Source: an uncultured Ruminococcus sp. (GTDB lineage Bacteria; Bacillota; Clostridia; Oscillospirales; CAG-272). From it: DNA of 50,696 nucleotides. A model generated the notes under the pieces. That model had not been told where the DNA came from. It saw nothing but the letters and a program-made list of their open reading frames with translations, and searched no databases. Each line of letters begins with the position of its first letter. Position 1 is the first letter of the stretch. Below, in pieces: positions 1-7,514 of the stretch. The DNA is taken from NCBI GenBank assembly GCA_902782445.1, contig CACZNC010000015.1, positions 74,777 through 125,472 of the forward strand, given 5' to 3'. The translations under genes were made by a program, and so were the position numbers.

Positions 1-108
1 ACAGACCAAACGAAATGGCAGCAGCCTTGTCCTATACCCCCATGAAAGTTCTTGCCGCTGAACTTGTTCAGCAGGGCTTCATTTCAAGAAGCCGCGTTTA
101 CCCTTTTA
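1..108 (-). repeat. Structured 3'-UTR repeat, copy 1 (truncated by window edge)
   Basis: Read on the minus strand, this starts at the stop codon of the YwaF-like gene. It matches the copies at 17021-17190 and 28938-29093. Shared parts are a GGCTTC/GAAGCC hairpin, a second perfect hairpin GCTGAAC-AA-GTTCAGC (also in copy 2, absent from copy 3), the string GGCAAGAACTT, and a GGACAAGGCTG block. The conserved 3' half seen in the other copies would lie beyond the window edge. The last few codons of the gene overlap the start of the element. It could be an RNA element or a small non-autonomous mobile element; I do not recognise a named family. Confidence 0.75.
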
Positions 109-856
109 GTTTGAGATTAGTATTACGGAAGATCCTCCGCATGAGCGCGGGGATGCCGTACATTCCGAGCCAGAGGAGGGCGGTGCAGACGGGGAGGCCA
201 ATCTGGTAGCCGGGATCGCCGAAGACGAGGGCGAAGAGTTCCAGGGGATTGCCCCGGCCGGGATAGGTGAGGAAATAGAAATTCGTGCCGTATTTCCGGT
301 CGACGAGCCACACGGGGACGGCAGTGACGAGCAGAAACGCCGCGCAGAACCAGAGTCTTTTCGCCCGGGGCCGGATCTCGCCCGAGACGAGCAGGCAGAG
401 GGGGATCGCCGCGAGCAGAAGATGGAAGGTGAAACTGTGGACCGTGAGAAAGCTCTCCGGGGGCAGATCGGACCAGCCGGGAAAGAGCAGGGCGACGGCG
501 GCTCCCGGCAGGCTCACGGCGTAGAGCAGCTCCCCCGCCCGCACTCCCGGTTTCACGGCATACCACAGGCAGACGAACAGGCCCACGGAGCAGAGATGCA
601 GGGGGAGATAGTCGGCGCCTTCCTCGCCGAGGAGGAGCAGCATCGCGTGCTTGAAGAGCTCGTCCGCCGTCAAAAGACCCGTGAGAGTCAGAAGGATCCC
701 ACGCCTCGCCCGGGTCCCGGATCTGCGGTAAACGATCAGCAGAAGGACGAGGAACAGGGCCGATCCCGCGAGCCACGAGAGGTGGTACGGGCCCCAGAGA
801 GGAAATCCCTCCCCTGCCCGGGCGGTGCGGTAGACCTGGTAAAACGGCGCGTCCAC
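98..856 (-). CDS. YwaF/TIGR02206-like integral membrane protein
   Basis: A 252-residue protein with about six or seven hydrophobic segments spread over its whole length (near 28-42, 52-75, 85-105, 110-125, 138-158, 168-185 and 217-232). The histidine-containing stretch LPLHLCSVGLF around residues 83-93 and the overall pattern fit the TIGR02206/YwaF family of Bacillota membrane proteins, whose function is not established. The start is GTG, 8 nt after AAAGGGGG. The gene lies downstream of the GGGtGRT gene on the same strand, separated by a strong hairpin at 887-919, so it may be read as the distal gene of that transcript. Its last codons run into the structured repeat at 1-108. Confidence 0.7.
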   Translation of the reverse strand: MDAPFYQVYRTARAGEGFPLWGPYHLSWLAGSALFLVLLLIVYRRSGTRARRGILLTLTGLLTADELFKHAMLLLLGEEGADYLPLHLCSVGLFVCLWYAVKPGVRAGELLYAVSLPGAAVALLFPGWSDLPPESFLTVHSFTFHLLLAAIPLCLLVSGEIRPRAKRLWFCAAFLLVTAVPVWLVDRKYGTNFYFLTYPGRGNPLELFALVFGDPGYQIGLPVCTALLWLGMYGIPALMRRIFRNTNLKLKG

Positions 857-886
857 GGTTTATTCCCCCTTTCCCCGTCAAATCGG

Positions 887-919
887 AAGGGGAGGACTCC
901 CCGAAAAGAGCCTCCCCTT
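887..919 (-). other. Intercistronic hairpin between GGGtGRT and YwaF genes
   Basis: A nine-base-pair stem (AAGGGGAGG with CCTCCCCTT) surrounds a 15-nt loop. No T-run follows on the minus strand, so it is more likely an mRNA-stabilising or processing hairpin, or a weak terminator, than a full Rho-independent terminator. Confidence 0.6.
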
Positions 920-942
920 GAACAAAATCCGTATTCTGAGCC

Positions 943-1944
943 TTACGCCTTCATGGCCTCTTCCACGGCCACGGCGACCGCGACGGTCATGCCGACCATC
1001 GGGTTGTTGCCCGCGCCGATGAGACCCATCATTTCCACGTGAGCCGGAACGGAGGAAGAACCCGCGAACTGGGCGTCGGAGTGCATTCTGCCCATGGTGT
1101 CGGTCATGCCGTAAGAGGACGGGCCGGCCGCCATGTTGTCGGGATGCAGGGTTCTGCCTGTGCCGCCGCCGGACGCCACGGAGAAGTACTTCACGCCGTT
1201 CTCGACGCACCACTTCTTATAAGTCCCGGCGACGGGATGCTGGAAGCGGGTCGGGTTGGTGGAGTTGCCGGTGATGGAGACGCCGACGTTCTCGAGCTTC
1301 ATGATGGCGACGCCTTCCGGGACATTGTCCGCGCCGTAGCAGCGGACGTCCGCTCTCGGGCCCTTGGAATAGGGAGTCTCGGAGACGACGGTGACGGTCT
1401 CGGTGTAGGGATCGAAGGAGGTCTTCACGTAGGTGAAGCCGTTGATGCGGGAGATGATCATCGCGGCGTCCTTGCCGAGGCCGTTCAGAATCACGCGCAG
1501 GGGCTTCGTTCTGACCTTGTTGGCGTTCAGAGCGATTTTGATCGCGCCTTCGGCAGCCGCGAAGGATTCGTGACCGGCGAGGAAGCAGAAGCATTCGGTC
1601 TCGTCGGAGAGGAGCATCTTGCCGAGGTTGCCGTGTCCGAGGCCGACCTTGCGGTTTTCAGCGACGGATCCGGGGATGCAGAAGGACTGGAGCCCGATCC
1701 CGATGGCGGCAGCCGCGTCGGCAGCTTTGACGCAGCCCTTCTTGATGGCGATGGCCGCGCCGACGGTGTAAGCCCAGACGGCGTTCTCGAAGCAGATGGG
1801 CTGGGTGCTGCGGACGATCTGGTCGACGTCGATGCCCTTCGCCAGCGTGATGTCTTTGCACTCGTCGATGGAGGAGATGCCGTATTCTTTCAGGACGCCG
1901 AGGATCTTCGCCTCGCGTCTCTCGTAACCTTCAAACTGTGCCAT
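943..1944 (-). CDS. GGGtGRT family protein
   Basis: This 333-residue protein contains the string SGGGTGRTLHPDN near residue 264, the signature that names the GGGtGRT family, which is common in Clostridia and other anaerobes. The molecular function is not firmly established. The gene lies 21 bp downstream of, and is evidently co-transcribed with, an iron-sulfur scaffold-like gene; this pairing is characteristic of the family and is the main basis for linking it to Fe-S metabolism. The N-terminus begins with a helical MAQFEGYERREAK stretch and the C-terminus is alanine/valine-rich. Conserved-looking cysteines include those in PICFENAVW and SFCIPGS. The start is ATG with GGAGG upstream. Identification is strong; function is open. 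Confidence 0.9.
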   Translation of the reverse strand: MAQFEGYERREAKILGVLKEYGISSIDECKDITLAKGIDVDQIVRSTQPICFENAVWAYTVGAAIAIKKGCVKAADAAAAIGIGLQSFCIPGSVAENRKVGLGHGNLGKMLLSDETECFCFLAGHESFAAAEGAIKIALNANKVRTKPLRVILNGLGKDAAMIISRINGFTYVKTSFDPYTETVTVVSETPYSKGPRADVRCYGADNVPEGVAIMKLENVGVSITGNSTNPTRFQHPVAGTYKKWCVENGVKYFSVASGGGTGRTLHPDNMAAGPSSYGMTDTMGRMHSDAQFAGSSSVPAHVEMMGLIGAGNNPMVGMTVAVAVAVEEAMKA

Positions 1945-1965
1945 TCTCTTGCAATCCTCCTCTGA

Positions 1966-2667
1966 TTATTCCTTGCGCGGGTCGATATACTTCGCGGCCT
2001 CGGCGAAACGCCCGTAGGTGCCCTTGGCCTTCTCGTATGCTTCGTTCGGCTCCATGCCCTTCTTGATGAAGTCGGTCATCTTGCCGAGGGATACGAACTC
2101 GTAGCCGATGACCTGATCGTCTTCGTCCAGAGCCATTCTCGTGCAGTAGCCTTCGGTCATTTCCAGGTAGCGGACGCCCTTCGCCTTGGTGCCGTACATC
2201 GTGCCGACCATGGAACGCTCGCCCTTGCCGAGGTCTTCCATGCCTGCTCCGATGACAAGACCGCCCTCGGAGAACGCGGACTGGGTGCGGCCGTAGACGA
2301 TCTGGAGGAAGAGCTCGCGCATCGCGGTGTTGATCGCGTCGCACACGAGGTCGGTGTTGAGGGCTTCGAGGATGGTCTTGCCGGGCAGGATCTCGGCGGC
2401 CATCGCGGCGGAATGGGTCATGCCGGAGCAGCCGATGGTCTCGACGAGAGCTTCTTCGATGATGCCTTCCTTGACGTTGAGGGACAGCTTGCAGGCGCCC
2501 TGCTGGGGAGCGCACCAGCCGACACCGTGGGTGTAGCCGGAAATGTCGCCGATCTGCTTCGCCTGGATCCACTTGCCTTCTTCCGGCAGCGGAGCGGGTC
2601 CGTGGTTGGGTCCCTTGGCGACGCAGCACATGTTTTCTACTTCGTTGGAATAAACGAGGTCGCTCAT
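1966..2667 (-). CDS. Iron-sulfur cluster assembly scaffold-like protein (IscU/NifU N-type)
   Basis: A 233-residue protein related to NifU/IscU scaffolds. The segment ETIGCSGMTHSAAMAAEILP (about residues 64-83) corresponds to the GCGSAIASSS region of IscU, and GWCAPQQGAC supplies further cysteines. It is longer than plain IscU (about 130 residues), with a C-terminal extension rich in charged residues. The start chosen is ATG at 2667, preceded by AAAGGAG; in-frame sites further upstream have no ribosome site and overlap the promoter. It is the first gene of a two-gene unit with the GGGtGRT protein. No cysteine desulfurase lies nearby, so a general housekeeping Isc/Suf role is not shown. Confidence 0.85.
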   Translation of the reverse strand: MSDLVYSNEVENMCCVAKGPNHGPAPLPEEGKWIQAKQIGDISGYTHGVGWCAPQQGACKLSLNVKEGIIEEALVETIGCSGMTHSAAMAAEILPGKTILEALNTDLVCDAINTAMRELFLQIVYGRTQSAFSEGGLVIGAGMEDLGKGERSMVGTMYGTKAKGVRYLEMTEGYCTRMALDEDDQVIGYEFVSLGKMTDFIKKGMEPNEAYEKAKGTYGRFAEAAKYIDPRKE

Positions 2668-2724
2668 AAAATGATTGGTCTCCTTTTGTTTTGATCTGCC
2701 TTTCGGCGCGGTTGCCTTCATGGT

Positions 2725-2753
2725 ATTATACCGCAAAGGCGCGGCAAAATCAA
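2725..2753 (-). promoter_or_regulatory. Sigma-A promoter for the scaffold-GGGtGRT genes
   Basis: On the minus strand TTGATT and TATAAT are separated by 17 bp. Transcription would start about 50 nt before the scaffold start codon at 2667. Confidence 0.8.
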
Positions 2754-2814
2754 CCGGAAAAACCCGGTTTTCACGGCGTTAAAATAAAATTTACGTTTTC
2801 GGGGCGCGGAAATC

Positions 2815-3828
2815 TCAGATTCCGACTTCGCAGAAGCAGATCCGCTTTCTCTGCCATGTGAAGGTGCAATAGATCCGGTCCCCGGCGGAGATCACGGCGG
2901 GATAGGAGTATTCCCCGGGCCCGGCGGCGAGATCCAGTTCCCGCTTCCACGTCTGTCCTCCGCTCTCCGAGACGAAGAGGGACAGAGGAGTCCGCGCGCC
3001 CCAGTCCGATCCGACGGGGTTGCAGGCGAGGACGAGGCGGTTGTCCGGGAGGCACACGGCGTCGAGGCCGCTGTTGTTGTTCGGCATGTCCGTCTCCTTC
3101 GCGGGGCTCCACGTCTTTCCGCAGTCGAAAGAATCCGCGCGCCAGATATGCCCCGAATCCGAGCGGAGCAGGGCGTGGACCCCGTCCCGGTCTTCCCAGA
3201 CGGAGGGCTGGATGAGGCGGACCCGCTTTCCGTCCTCCGGCGTCAGGAATTCCGTGCGGGCGAAGGTGCGGCCCCCGTCCTCCGAGCGGTCGAAGAAGGC
3301 CCGCCAGATCTTCCCGTCCGGGCTCTCCCAGGAGGCTCCGGCGAGCAGGGTCCCGTCCGAAAGCTTCACCGGCTTGTCCTTCACGGGGCCGCGTCCGCCC
3401 GATTCGTCCCCGGGGACAAGCTCCGCCTCCGGTCCGAAGGTCTTCCCCCCGTCCTCCGACCTCCGGACGAAGGTCTTCCACAGGGTGATCCTCTTCGCCC
3501 GCTTGAAGAAGAGCGTCACGTTCCGTCCCTCCGCCCAGAGGACCGGATTCCAGCAGGCATCCTCCGTCGGAGCCGACATCCGCGCCGGTTCGGACCAGGC
3601 GGAGAACGATCCGTCCGGGCCCTGTGCCGACGAGGACAGCCAGATCTCCACGTCGTCCGCCGATTCCCGGGTCCCGGCAAACCATGCGGCGAGCATCCGA
3701 TCCGGCTCCCCCTTCTCCCCGGGCACGAGGCAGAGGGTGGAGGCATGGCAGGAGGGGGCTGCGGCGGGCAATTGGGTTTTATACAGCAGTTTCAAAAGAG
3801 TTCCTCCGATCTCCGGTTTTTTTGTCAT
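2815..3828 (-). CDS. Sialidase-like (BNR/Asp-box) beta-propeller protein
   Basis: A 337-residue protein with at least four Asp-box-like motifs: SEDGGKTF, SEDGGRTF, SFDCGKTW and SESGGQTW. These mark the turns of a sialidase-type beta-propeller (BNR_2 family). No signal peptide is seen, so it is probably cytoplasmic or acts on imported sugars. ATG at 3828 is preferred because AAGGA lies 11 nt upstream; an upstream in-frame ATG at 3855 has no site. Catalytic residues of GH33 enzymes cannot be assigned confidently from sequence alone, and members of this family also act as lyases or have unknown roles. It is a single gene, divergent from paaK. Confidence 0.75.
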   Translation of the reverse strand: MTKKPEIGGTLLKLLYKTQLPAAAPSCHASTLCLVPGEKGEPDRMLAAWFAGTRESADDVEIWLSSSAQGPDGSFSAWSEPARMSAPTEDACWNPVLWAEGRNVTLFFKRAKRITLWKTFVRRSEDGGKTFGPEAELVPGDESGGRGPVKDKPVKLSDGTLLAGASWESPDGKIWRAFFDRSEDGGRTFARTEFLTPEDGKRVRLIQPSVWEDRDGVHALLRSDSGHIWRADSFDCGKTWSPAKETDMPNNNSGLDAVCLPDNRLVLACNPVGSDWGARTPLSLFVSESGGQTWKRELDLAAGPGEYSYPAVISAGDRIYCTFTWQRKRICFCEVGI

Positions 3829-3874
3829 TATATCACAATCCTTGTCCCCGCGCAAGCTTTTTTCCCTTCTCCCC

Positions 3875-3903
3875 TTGACAGGGAGGGAAAACAGGTGTAT
3901 AAT
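3875..3903 (+). promoter_or_regulatory. Consensus sigma-A promoter for the paaK leader transcript
   Basis: TTGACA and TATAAT, both perfect, are separated by 17 bp. Transcription would begin near 3910, about 30 nt before the leader-peptide start codon and about 240 nt before paaK. Confidence 0.92.
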
Positions 3904-3941
3904 CTTCGCATAATGATTCAGCCTGACGGGGAGGATGCGCC

Positions 3942-4019
3942 GTGATTTCCTCTTACAGCTTCTACTTCGCCTTTACCTGCGCGATGGATCGCATCTCCGC
4001 CTCCGTTCAGTCCCGCTGA
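3942..4019 (+). CDS. Aromatic-rich leader peptide upstream of paaK
   Basis: A 25-codon frame starts with GTG 7 nt after an excellent GGGGAGG site. Residues 5-11 read YSFYFAF, that is five aromatic residues out of seven (three Phe, two Tyr), strongly recalling pheL-type leader peptides. The stop codon at 4017 lies inside a small hairpin and is followed by a Rho-independent terminator at 4039-4082, before the ligase gene. The likely role is to sense charged tRNA-Phe/Tyr by ribosome position. An alternative ATG at 3935 in another frame sits directly on the ribosome site and is less plausible. The layout is visible in the sequence; the regulation is inferred. Confidence 0.72.
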   Translation: MISSYSFYFAFTCAMDRISASVQSR

Positions 4020-4082
4020 ACCGACGCGAAATTCCGGTCCACCGCTTCTTGCCGTATGCAAAGAACCGGTGGTTTTCTTTTT
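4005..4082 (+). promoter_or_regulatory. Candidate transcription attenuator (terminator with alternative pairings) before paaK
   Basis: Three structures can be drawn. Hairpin 1 pairs GTTCAG (4005-4010) with CTGAAC (4016-4021) across the leader stop codon. An alternative stem pairs 4017-4023 with 4035-4041 with one mismatch. The terminator pairs CCACCG (4039-4044) with CGGTGG (4067-4072), is extended by an inner TTCTT/AAGAA stem, and is followed by TTTTCTTTTT. The alternative stem uses both the 3' arm of hairpin 1 and the 5' arm of the terminator, as expected for an attenuator. Another small hairpin (GCGAT-GG-ATCGC) lies at 3981-3992. The aromatic codons are about 30 nt before hairpin 1, so the exact switching geometry is uncertain. 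Confidence 0.68.
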
Positions 4083-4150
4083 GAGACGGGACCGCTCCCC
4101 CGGCCGGAACAGCGATGAATCGTATTTTTATAGAAAGCGGTGAATACGCA

Positions 4151-5452
4151 ATGGAACGCTACTACCAGAAAGAAATCGAGACCATGCCGCGGGAACAGCT
4201 CCGCGCGCTCCAGTCCGAACGCCTCGTCGCCCAGGTGAAGAACGTATGGGACAACGTGCCCTACTACCGGAAGAAGATGGAAGAGAAGGGCCTCGAACCC
4301 GGCGATATCCGCGGGATCGAAGATCTTCCGAAGCTCCCCTTCCTCTCGAAAGCCGACCTGCGCGACGCCTACCCCTACGGACTGCTGGCCCGTCCCCTCT
4401 CCGAGTGCGTCCGCATCCAGTCCACCTCCGGGACCACGGGACGCCGCGTCGTTGCCTTCTACACCCAGCACGACATCAATCTCTGGGAGGACTGCTGCGC
4501 AAGAGCGATCACGGCGGCCGGCGGCACGAACGAGGACGTCTGCCAGGTCTGCTACGGCTACGGCCTCTTCACGGGCGGTCCCGGCCTGAACGGCGGATCC
4601 CACAAGGTCGGCTGCCTGACCCTGCCCATGTCCTCCGGCAATACGGAACGCCAGCTGCAGTTCATGACCGACCTCGGCGCGACGATCCTCTGCTGCACGC
4701 CCTCCTACGCGGCCTATCTTGCCGAATCCGCCATCGAAGCGGGACTCGTGGACAAGCTCAGGCTGAAGGCCGGGATCTTCGGCGCGGAGGCGTGGACCGA
4801 GGAGATGCGGCACGATATCGAGACCAAGCTTGGCCTCAAGGCCTTCGACATTTACGGTCTCACCGAGCTCTCCGGCCCCGGCGTCGCCTTCGAGTGCTCC
4901 GAGCAGAAGGGGATGCACATCAACGAGGACCACTTCATCGCGGAGGTCATCGACCCCGTGACGGAAGAGGTTCTGCCCTACGGTTCGAAGGGCGAGCTCG
5001 TCTTCACTTCGATCACCAAGGAAGCGTTCCCGATGATCCGCTACCGCACCCGCGACATCTGCGTGCTGAACGCCGAGCCCTGCTCCTGCGGCCGGACCCA
5101 CATCCGCATGTCCAAGCCGATGGGCCGCTCCGACGACATGCTCATCATCCGCGGCGTGAACGTCTTCCCCTCCCAGATCGAAACCGTCCTGCTCAATCAG
5201 GGGATGCCCGCGAACTATCAGATCGTCGTGGACCGCGTGAACAACACCGACACCCTCGACGTACAGGTGGAAATGACGGCGGAGACCTTCTCCGACACCG
5301 TCGCCGACATCACCCGCCGCGAAAACGAGCTGGTGAACGCCCTCCGCGCCATGCTGGGGATCACGGCGAAGGTCCACCTCGTCGCCCCGAAGTCCATCAC
5401 CCGCAGCGAAGGCAAGGCCGTCCGCGTCATCGACAAGAGAAAGCTGTACTGA
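4151..5452 (+). CDS. paaK: Phenylacetate (arylacetate)-CoA ligase, PaaK family
   Basis: A 433-residue ANL-superfamily ligase that activates an arylacetate to its CoA thioester via the adenylate. The P-loop-like motif STSGTTGRR lies at residues 91-99 and YGLTE at 235-239; the C-terminal domain carries GRSDDMLIIRGVNVFPSQIE, the PaaK-type hinge, and ends RKLY. The length is typical. The start at MERYYQKE matches the usual N-terminus; an upstream in-frame ATG at 4115 adds 12 unlikely residues, and neither start has a strong ribosome site. It is monocistronic, between an attenuator-like leader and a terminator. In anaerobes such ligases work with indolepyruvate:ferredoxin oxidoreductase in either direction; that enzyme is not in the window. 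The aromatic leader favours a biosynthetic role. Confidence 0.92.
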   Translation: MERYYQKEIETMPREQLRALQSERLVAQVKNVWDNVPYYRKKMEEKGLEPGDIRGIEDLPKLPFLSKADLRDAYPYGLLARPLSECVRIQSTSGTTGRRVVAFYTQHDINLWEDCCARAITAAGGTNEDVCQVCYGYGLFTGGPGLNGGSHKVGCLTLPMSSGNTERQLQFMTDLGATILCCTPSYAAYLAESAIEAGLVDKLRLKAGIFGAEAWTEEMRHDIETKLGLKAFDIYGLTELSGPGVAFECSEQKGMHINEDHFIAEVIDPVTEEVLPYGSKGELVFTSITKEAFPMIRYRTRDICVLNAEPCSCGRTHIRMSKPMGRSDDMLIIRGVNVFPSQIETVLLNQGMPANYQIVVDRVNNTDTLDVQVEMTAETFSDTVADITRRENELVNALRAMLGITAKVHLVAPKSITRSEGKAVRVIDKRKLY

Positions 5453-5473
5453 TACCCCCGAGAACAAAATCCG

Positions 5474-5507
5474 CCCGGCGTTCCCCGAAAAGGATGCCGG
5501 GTTTTTT
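5474..5507 (+). terminator. Rho-independent terminator after paaK
   Basis: CCCGGC (5474-5479) pairs with GCCGGG (5496-5501), followed by six T residues. Confidence 0.9.
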
Positions 5508-5564
5508 GCGGTCAGAAGCCGTACAGGAAGCGTCTCCGCGCTCCGATTTCAGAAACGGTTTTTC

Positions 5565-5593
5565 TTGCATTGCGGGCGGGAATATGGTATAAT
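5565..5593 (+). promoter_or_regulatory. Sigma-A promoter for the CXXC micro-protein/polyferredoxin genes
   Basis: TTGCAT and TATAAT are separated by 17 bp, ending 36 nt before the start codon at 5629. Confidence 0.85.
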
Positions 5594-5628
5594 GGCCTCA
5601 CGGAAATCCATCGGAAAGGAGCGGGAAG

Positions 5629-5775
5629 ATGCCGGCGTTTCTCAAAAACAATCTGAAATACTTCGTCCTCGCGGCGGCTTTGCTGTCTTTTGCGTTCGGG
5701 CTCTGGCGCGGAGAGGCGGGAACGGTCCTGCGCAAGGCGGCCGCCATCTGCCTCGAGTGCATCGGAATTGGCTGA
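5629..5775 (+). CDS. CD1871A-family CXXC motif micro-protein
   Basis: A 48-residue protein: a short basic start, one membrane helix (about residues 11-24), the motif GLWRGEAGTVLRKA, and a C-terminal CLECIGIG with the CXXC pair. This matches the CD1871A family of Clostridia, usually found directly before a membrane-bound 4Fe-4S protein, as here. AAGGAG lies 7 nt before the ATG. The stop overlaps the start of the next gene (TTGGCTGA), so the two are translationally coupled. A role in redox or thiol chemistry with the polyferredoxin is inferred from context; the family is uncharacterised. Confidence 0.85.
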   Translation: MPAFLKNNLKYFVLAAALLSFAFGLWRGEAGTVLRKAAAICLECIGIG

Positions 5776-6664
5776 ACGGAAAAATCTCCATCTTCTCCGG
5801 CGGGCGGTCCAGGCGGGGTGGGGGATCCTCCAGAACGCGCATTTCGCGGGATTTCTCTCCGGGAAAATCTACACGGGCGGTCTCAAACGGTTCTGCGTCC
5901 CCGGGATGAACTGCTATTCCTGTCCCGGAGCCCTCGGAGCCTGTCCCATCGGCGCGGCGCAGGCTTCCCTTTCCGCCCGGAAACCGAAATTCCCCTTCTA
6001 TGTGCTCGGGTGGCTGGCTCTCGTCGGGATCCTCGTCGGGCGGTTCGTCTGCGGGTGGCTCTGTCTGTTCGGGCTGATCCAGGAACTGCTGTACAAGATC
6101 CCGACGCCGAAGCTGAAGATCCCGCCGAAGGCCGACCGGGTCCTGCGGGTTCTGAAATACGTCTTCCTCGGCGTCTTCGTGATCCTTTTCCCCCTGATCC
6201 TGCGGGACGAATACGGGATCTCCGCGCCGTATTTCTGCAAGTGGATCTGCCCAGTGGGGATGCTCGAAGGCGGGATCCCGCTTCTGCTCCTCGACAAGGC
6301 CCTGCGTCCGGCCGCGCATTTCCTCTACGCGTGGAAGTTCGCCCTCCTGGTCCTCGCGCTGGTTTCGGCGGTCTTCATCCACCGGCCTTTCTGCAAGTAC
6401 GTCTGTCCCCTCGGAGCCTTTTACGCGCTGTTTCAGAAGATCAGCTTTCTCCGGCTCCGCTTCGACGGGGATTCCTGCGTGAACTGCGGCAAATGCGCGC
6501 GGGTCTGCGGGATGGGCGTCGATCCGGTCCGAAATCCGAACGGCGCGGAGTGCATCCGGTGCGGCGAGTGCGTCCGGTCCTGTCCGACGGGAGCCCTGCG
6601 GTTTTCCTTCCGCGCCGACGGGAAGAAAAAAGTCCTCGCCGATCCGGGGGACGGGCGGGGGTGA
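5768..6664 (+). CDS. Membrane-bound 4Fe-4S polyferredoxin (NapH/RnfB-like)
   Basis: A 298-residue membrane protein in the class of NapH-like electron-transfer proteins. The N-terminal half has the cysteine cluster CVPGMNCYSCPGALGACP, followed by membrane segments and repeated CxxxCP-type motifs (CGWLCLFG, CKWICPVG, CKYVCPLG). The C-terminus has two ferredoxin sites, CVNCGKCARVC and CIRCGECVRSCP. A TTG start at 5768 is chosen because it overlaps the preceding stop codon and restores the family N-terminus before the first cysteines; the first in-frame ATG would add residues from another gene's frame. It probably passes electrons at the membrane, perhaps to the CXXC partner. The acceptor is unknown. 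Confidence 0.85.
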   Translation: MAERKNLHLLRRAVQAGWGILQNAHFAGFLSGKIYTGGLKRFCVPGMNCYSCPGALGACPIGAAQASLSARKPKFPFYVLGWLALVGILVGRFVCGWLCLFGLIQELLYKIPTPKLKIPPKADRVLRVLKYVFLGVFVILFPLILRDEYGISAPYFCKWICPVGMLEGGIPLLLLDKALRPAAHFLYAWKFALLVLALVSAVFIHRPFCKYVCPLGAFYALFQKISFLRLRFDGDSCVNCGKCARVCGMGVDPVRNPNGAECIRCGECVRSCPTGALRFSFRADGKKKVLADPGDGRG

Positions 6665-6715
6665 ACCGGGCGGAGGCTGAATCGCGAATCCCCCGTTTCC
6701 TCCATTGCGCAAAAA

Positions 6716-6757
6716 CTCCCCGAAGGCCTTATTTTCAGGGCTTCCGGGGAGCTTTAT
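6716..6757. terminator. Bidirectional terminator between polyferredoxin and SDR genes
   Basis: A long stem pairs CTCCCCGAAG with CTTCCGGGGAG at 6716-6751, followed by a T-rich run on the plus strand and preceded by an A-run at 6711-6715 that gives U's on the minus strand. It serves both convergent genes. Confidence 0.88.
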
Positions 6758-6766
6758 TTTTTGGTC

Positions 6767-7471
6767 TCACACAAGGGTCCAGCCGTGGTCGCCGTGGTAG
6801 ATCATCAATCGCGTCATGCCGCCGTCGACGCAGAGGTTTTCTCCGGTGATGAATCCGGCTTTGTCGGAGCAGAGGAAGAGCACGGCTTCGGCAATGTCCT
6901 CCGGCTTCCCGACTCTTCCGACGGGCTGCTGGTACGCGTCCGGGCCTGTGATCTCCGCATCCGTCGTGTCGATCCAGCCGGGGGAGATGCTGTTGACCCG
7001 CGCCTTCCCCGCAAGGCTGACAGCCAGTGCGTGGGTGAGGGCGGAGATCCCCCCTTTCGCCGCGGTGTAGCTCTCCGTCCGGGGCTGGCTCATGCGGTCC
7101 CGGGAAGAGGAGATATTGACGACCGACGCGCCGGGGGCGAAAACAGGGGCGAGCAGTTTCGTCAGATAGAAGGGGGCGGTCACCCCGACGGTCAGGGCGC
7201 GTTCAAAATCCTCCCATCCGCAGGCGTCGATCCCCTTCATCGGCGGCGGGACATTGTTGACGAGGGCGTCCACCCGGCCGGACTCCCGGACCACCGATTC
7301 CGCGAACTTCTCGAGGGTTTCCCGGTCCCCGACGTCCCCGACGAACCAGTCCCCGGGGGCGGCGTCGATGATATGGACGGCATAGCCCTCCCGCCGGAAC
7401 GCCTCCGCCGCCGCTTTTCCGATCCCGTGTCCTCCGCCCGTGACCACCGCGATTTTCTTATCTTCCGTCAT
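6767..7471 (-). CDS. Short-chain dehydrogenase/reductase (SDR)
   Basis: A 234-residue classical SDR. TGGGHGIG at residues 11-18 is the nucleotide-binding glycine motif. Ser 121-123 and Y135-x3-K139 form the catalytic set. The usual NNAG is NNVP here (72-75), and PG...T with a C-terminal LCVDGGMT are typical. The Rossmann second strand ends IIDAAP, with an acidic Asp favouring NAD over NADP. The substrate cannot be assigned. The start ATG at 7471 follows GAGGAGG. It lies 43 bp after the HD-domain gene on the same strand and probably shares its promoter at 8145-8173. Confidence 0.85.
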   Translation of the reverse strand: MTEDKKIAVVTGGGHGIGKAAAEAFRREGYAVHIIDAAPGDWFVGDVGDRETLEKFAESVVRESGRVDALVNNVPPPMKGIDACGWEDFERALTVGVTAPFYLTKLLAPVFAPGASVVNISSSRDRMSQPRTESYTAAKGGISALTHALAVSLAGKARVNSISPGWIDTTDAEITGPDAYQQPVGRVGKPEDIAEAVLFLCSDKAGFITGENLCVDGGMTRLMIYHGDHGWTLV

Positions 7472-7514
7472 GACTGCCTCCTCACAGATCCGTTTTCCGT
7501 GATCCGCCGTTATT

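Noticed and set aside
4115..4150. Earlier ATG start for paaK (12 extra residues)
   Set aside because: Family members begin at the MERYYQKE position; the extra residues overlap the segment after the attenuator and have no better ribosome site. Not fully excluded.
4007..5467. Long open frame antisense to paaK
   Set aside because: GC-rich codon bias opens the opposite strand; the translation is low-complexity in Gly/Ala/Val/Asp, and the sense strand encodes a clear PaaK.
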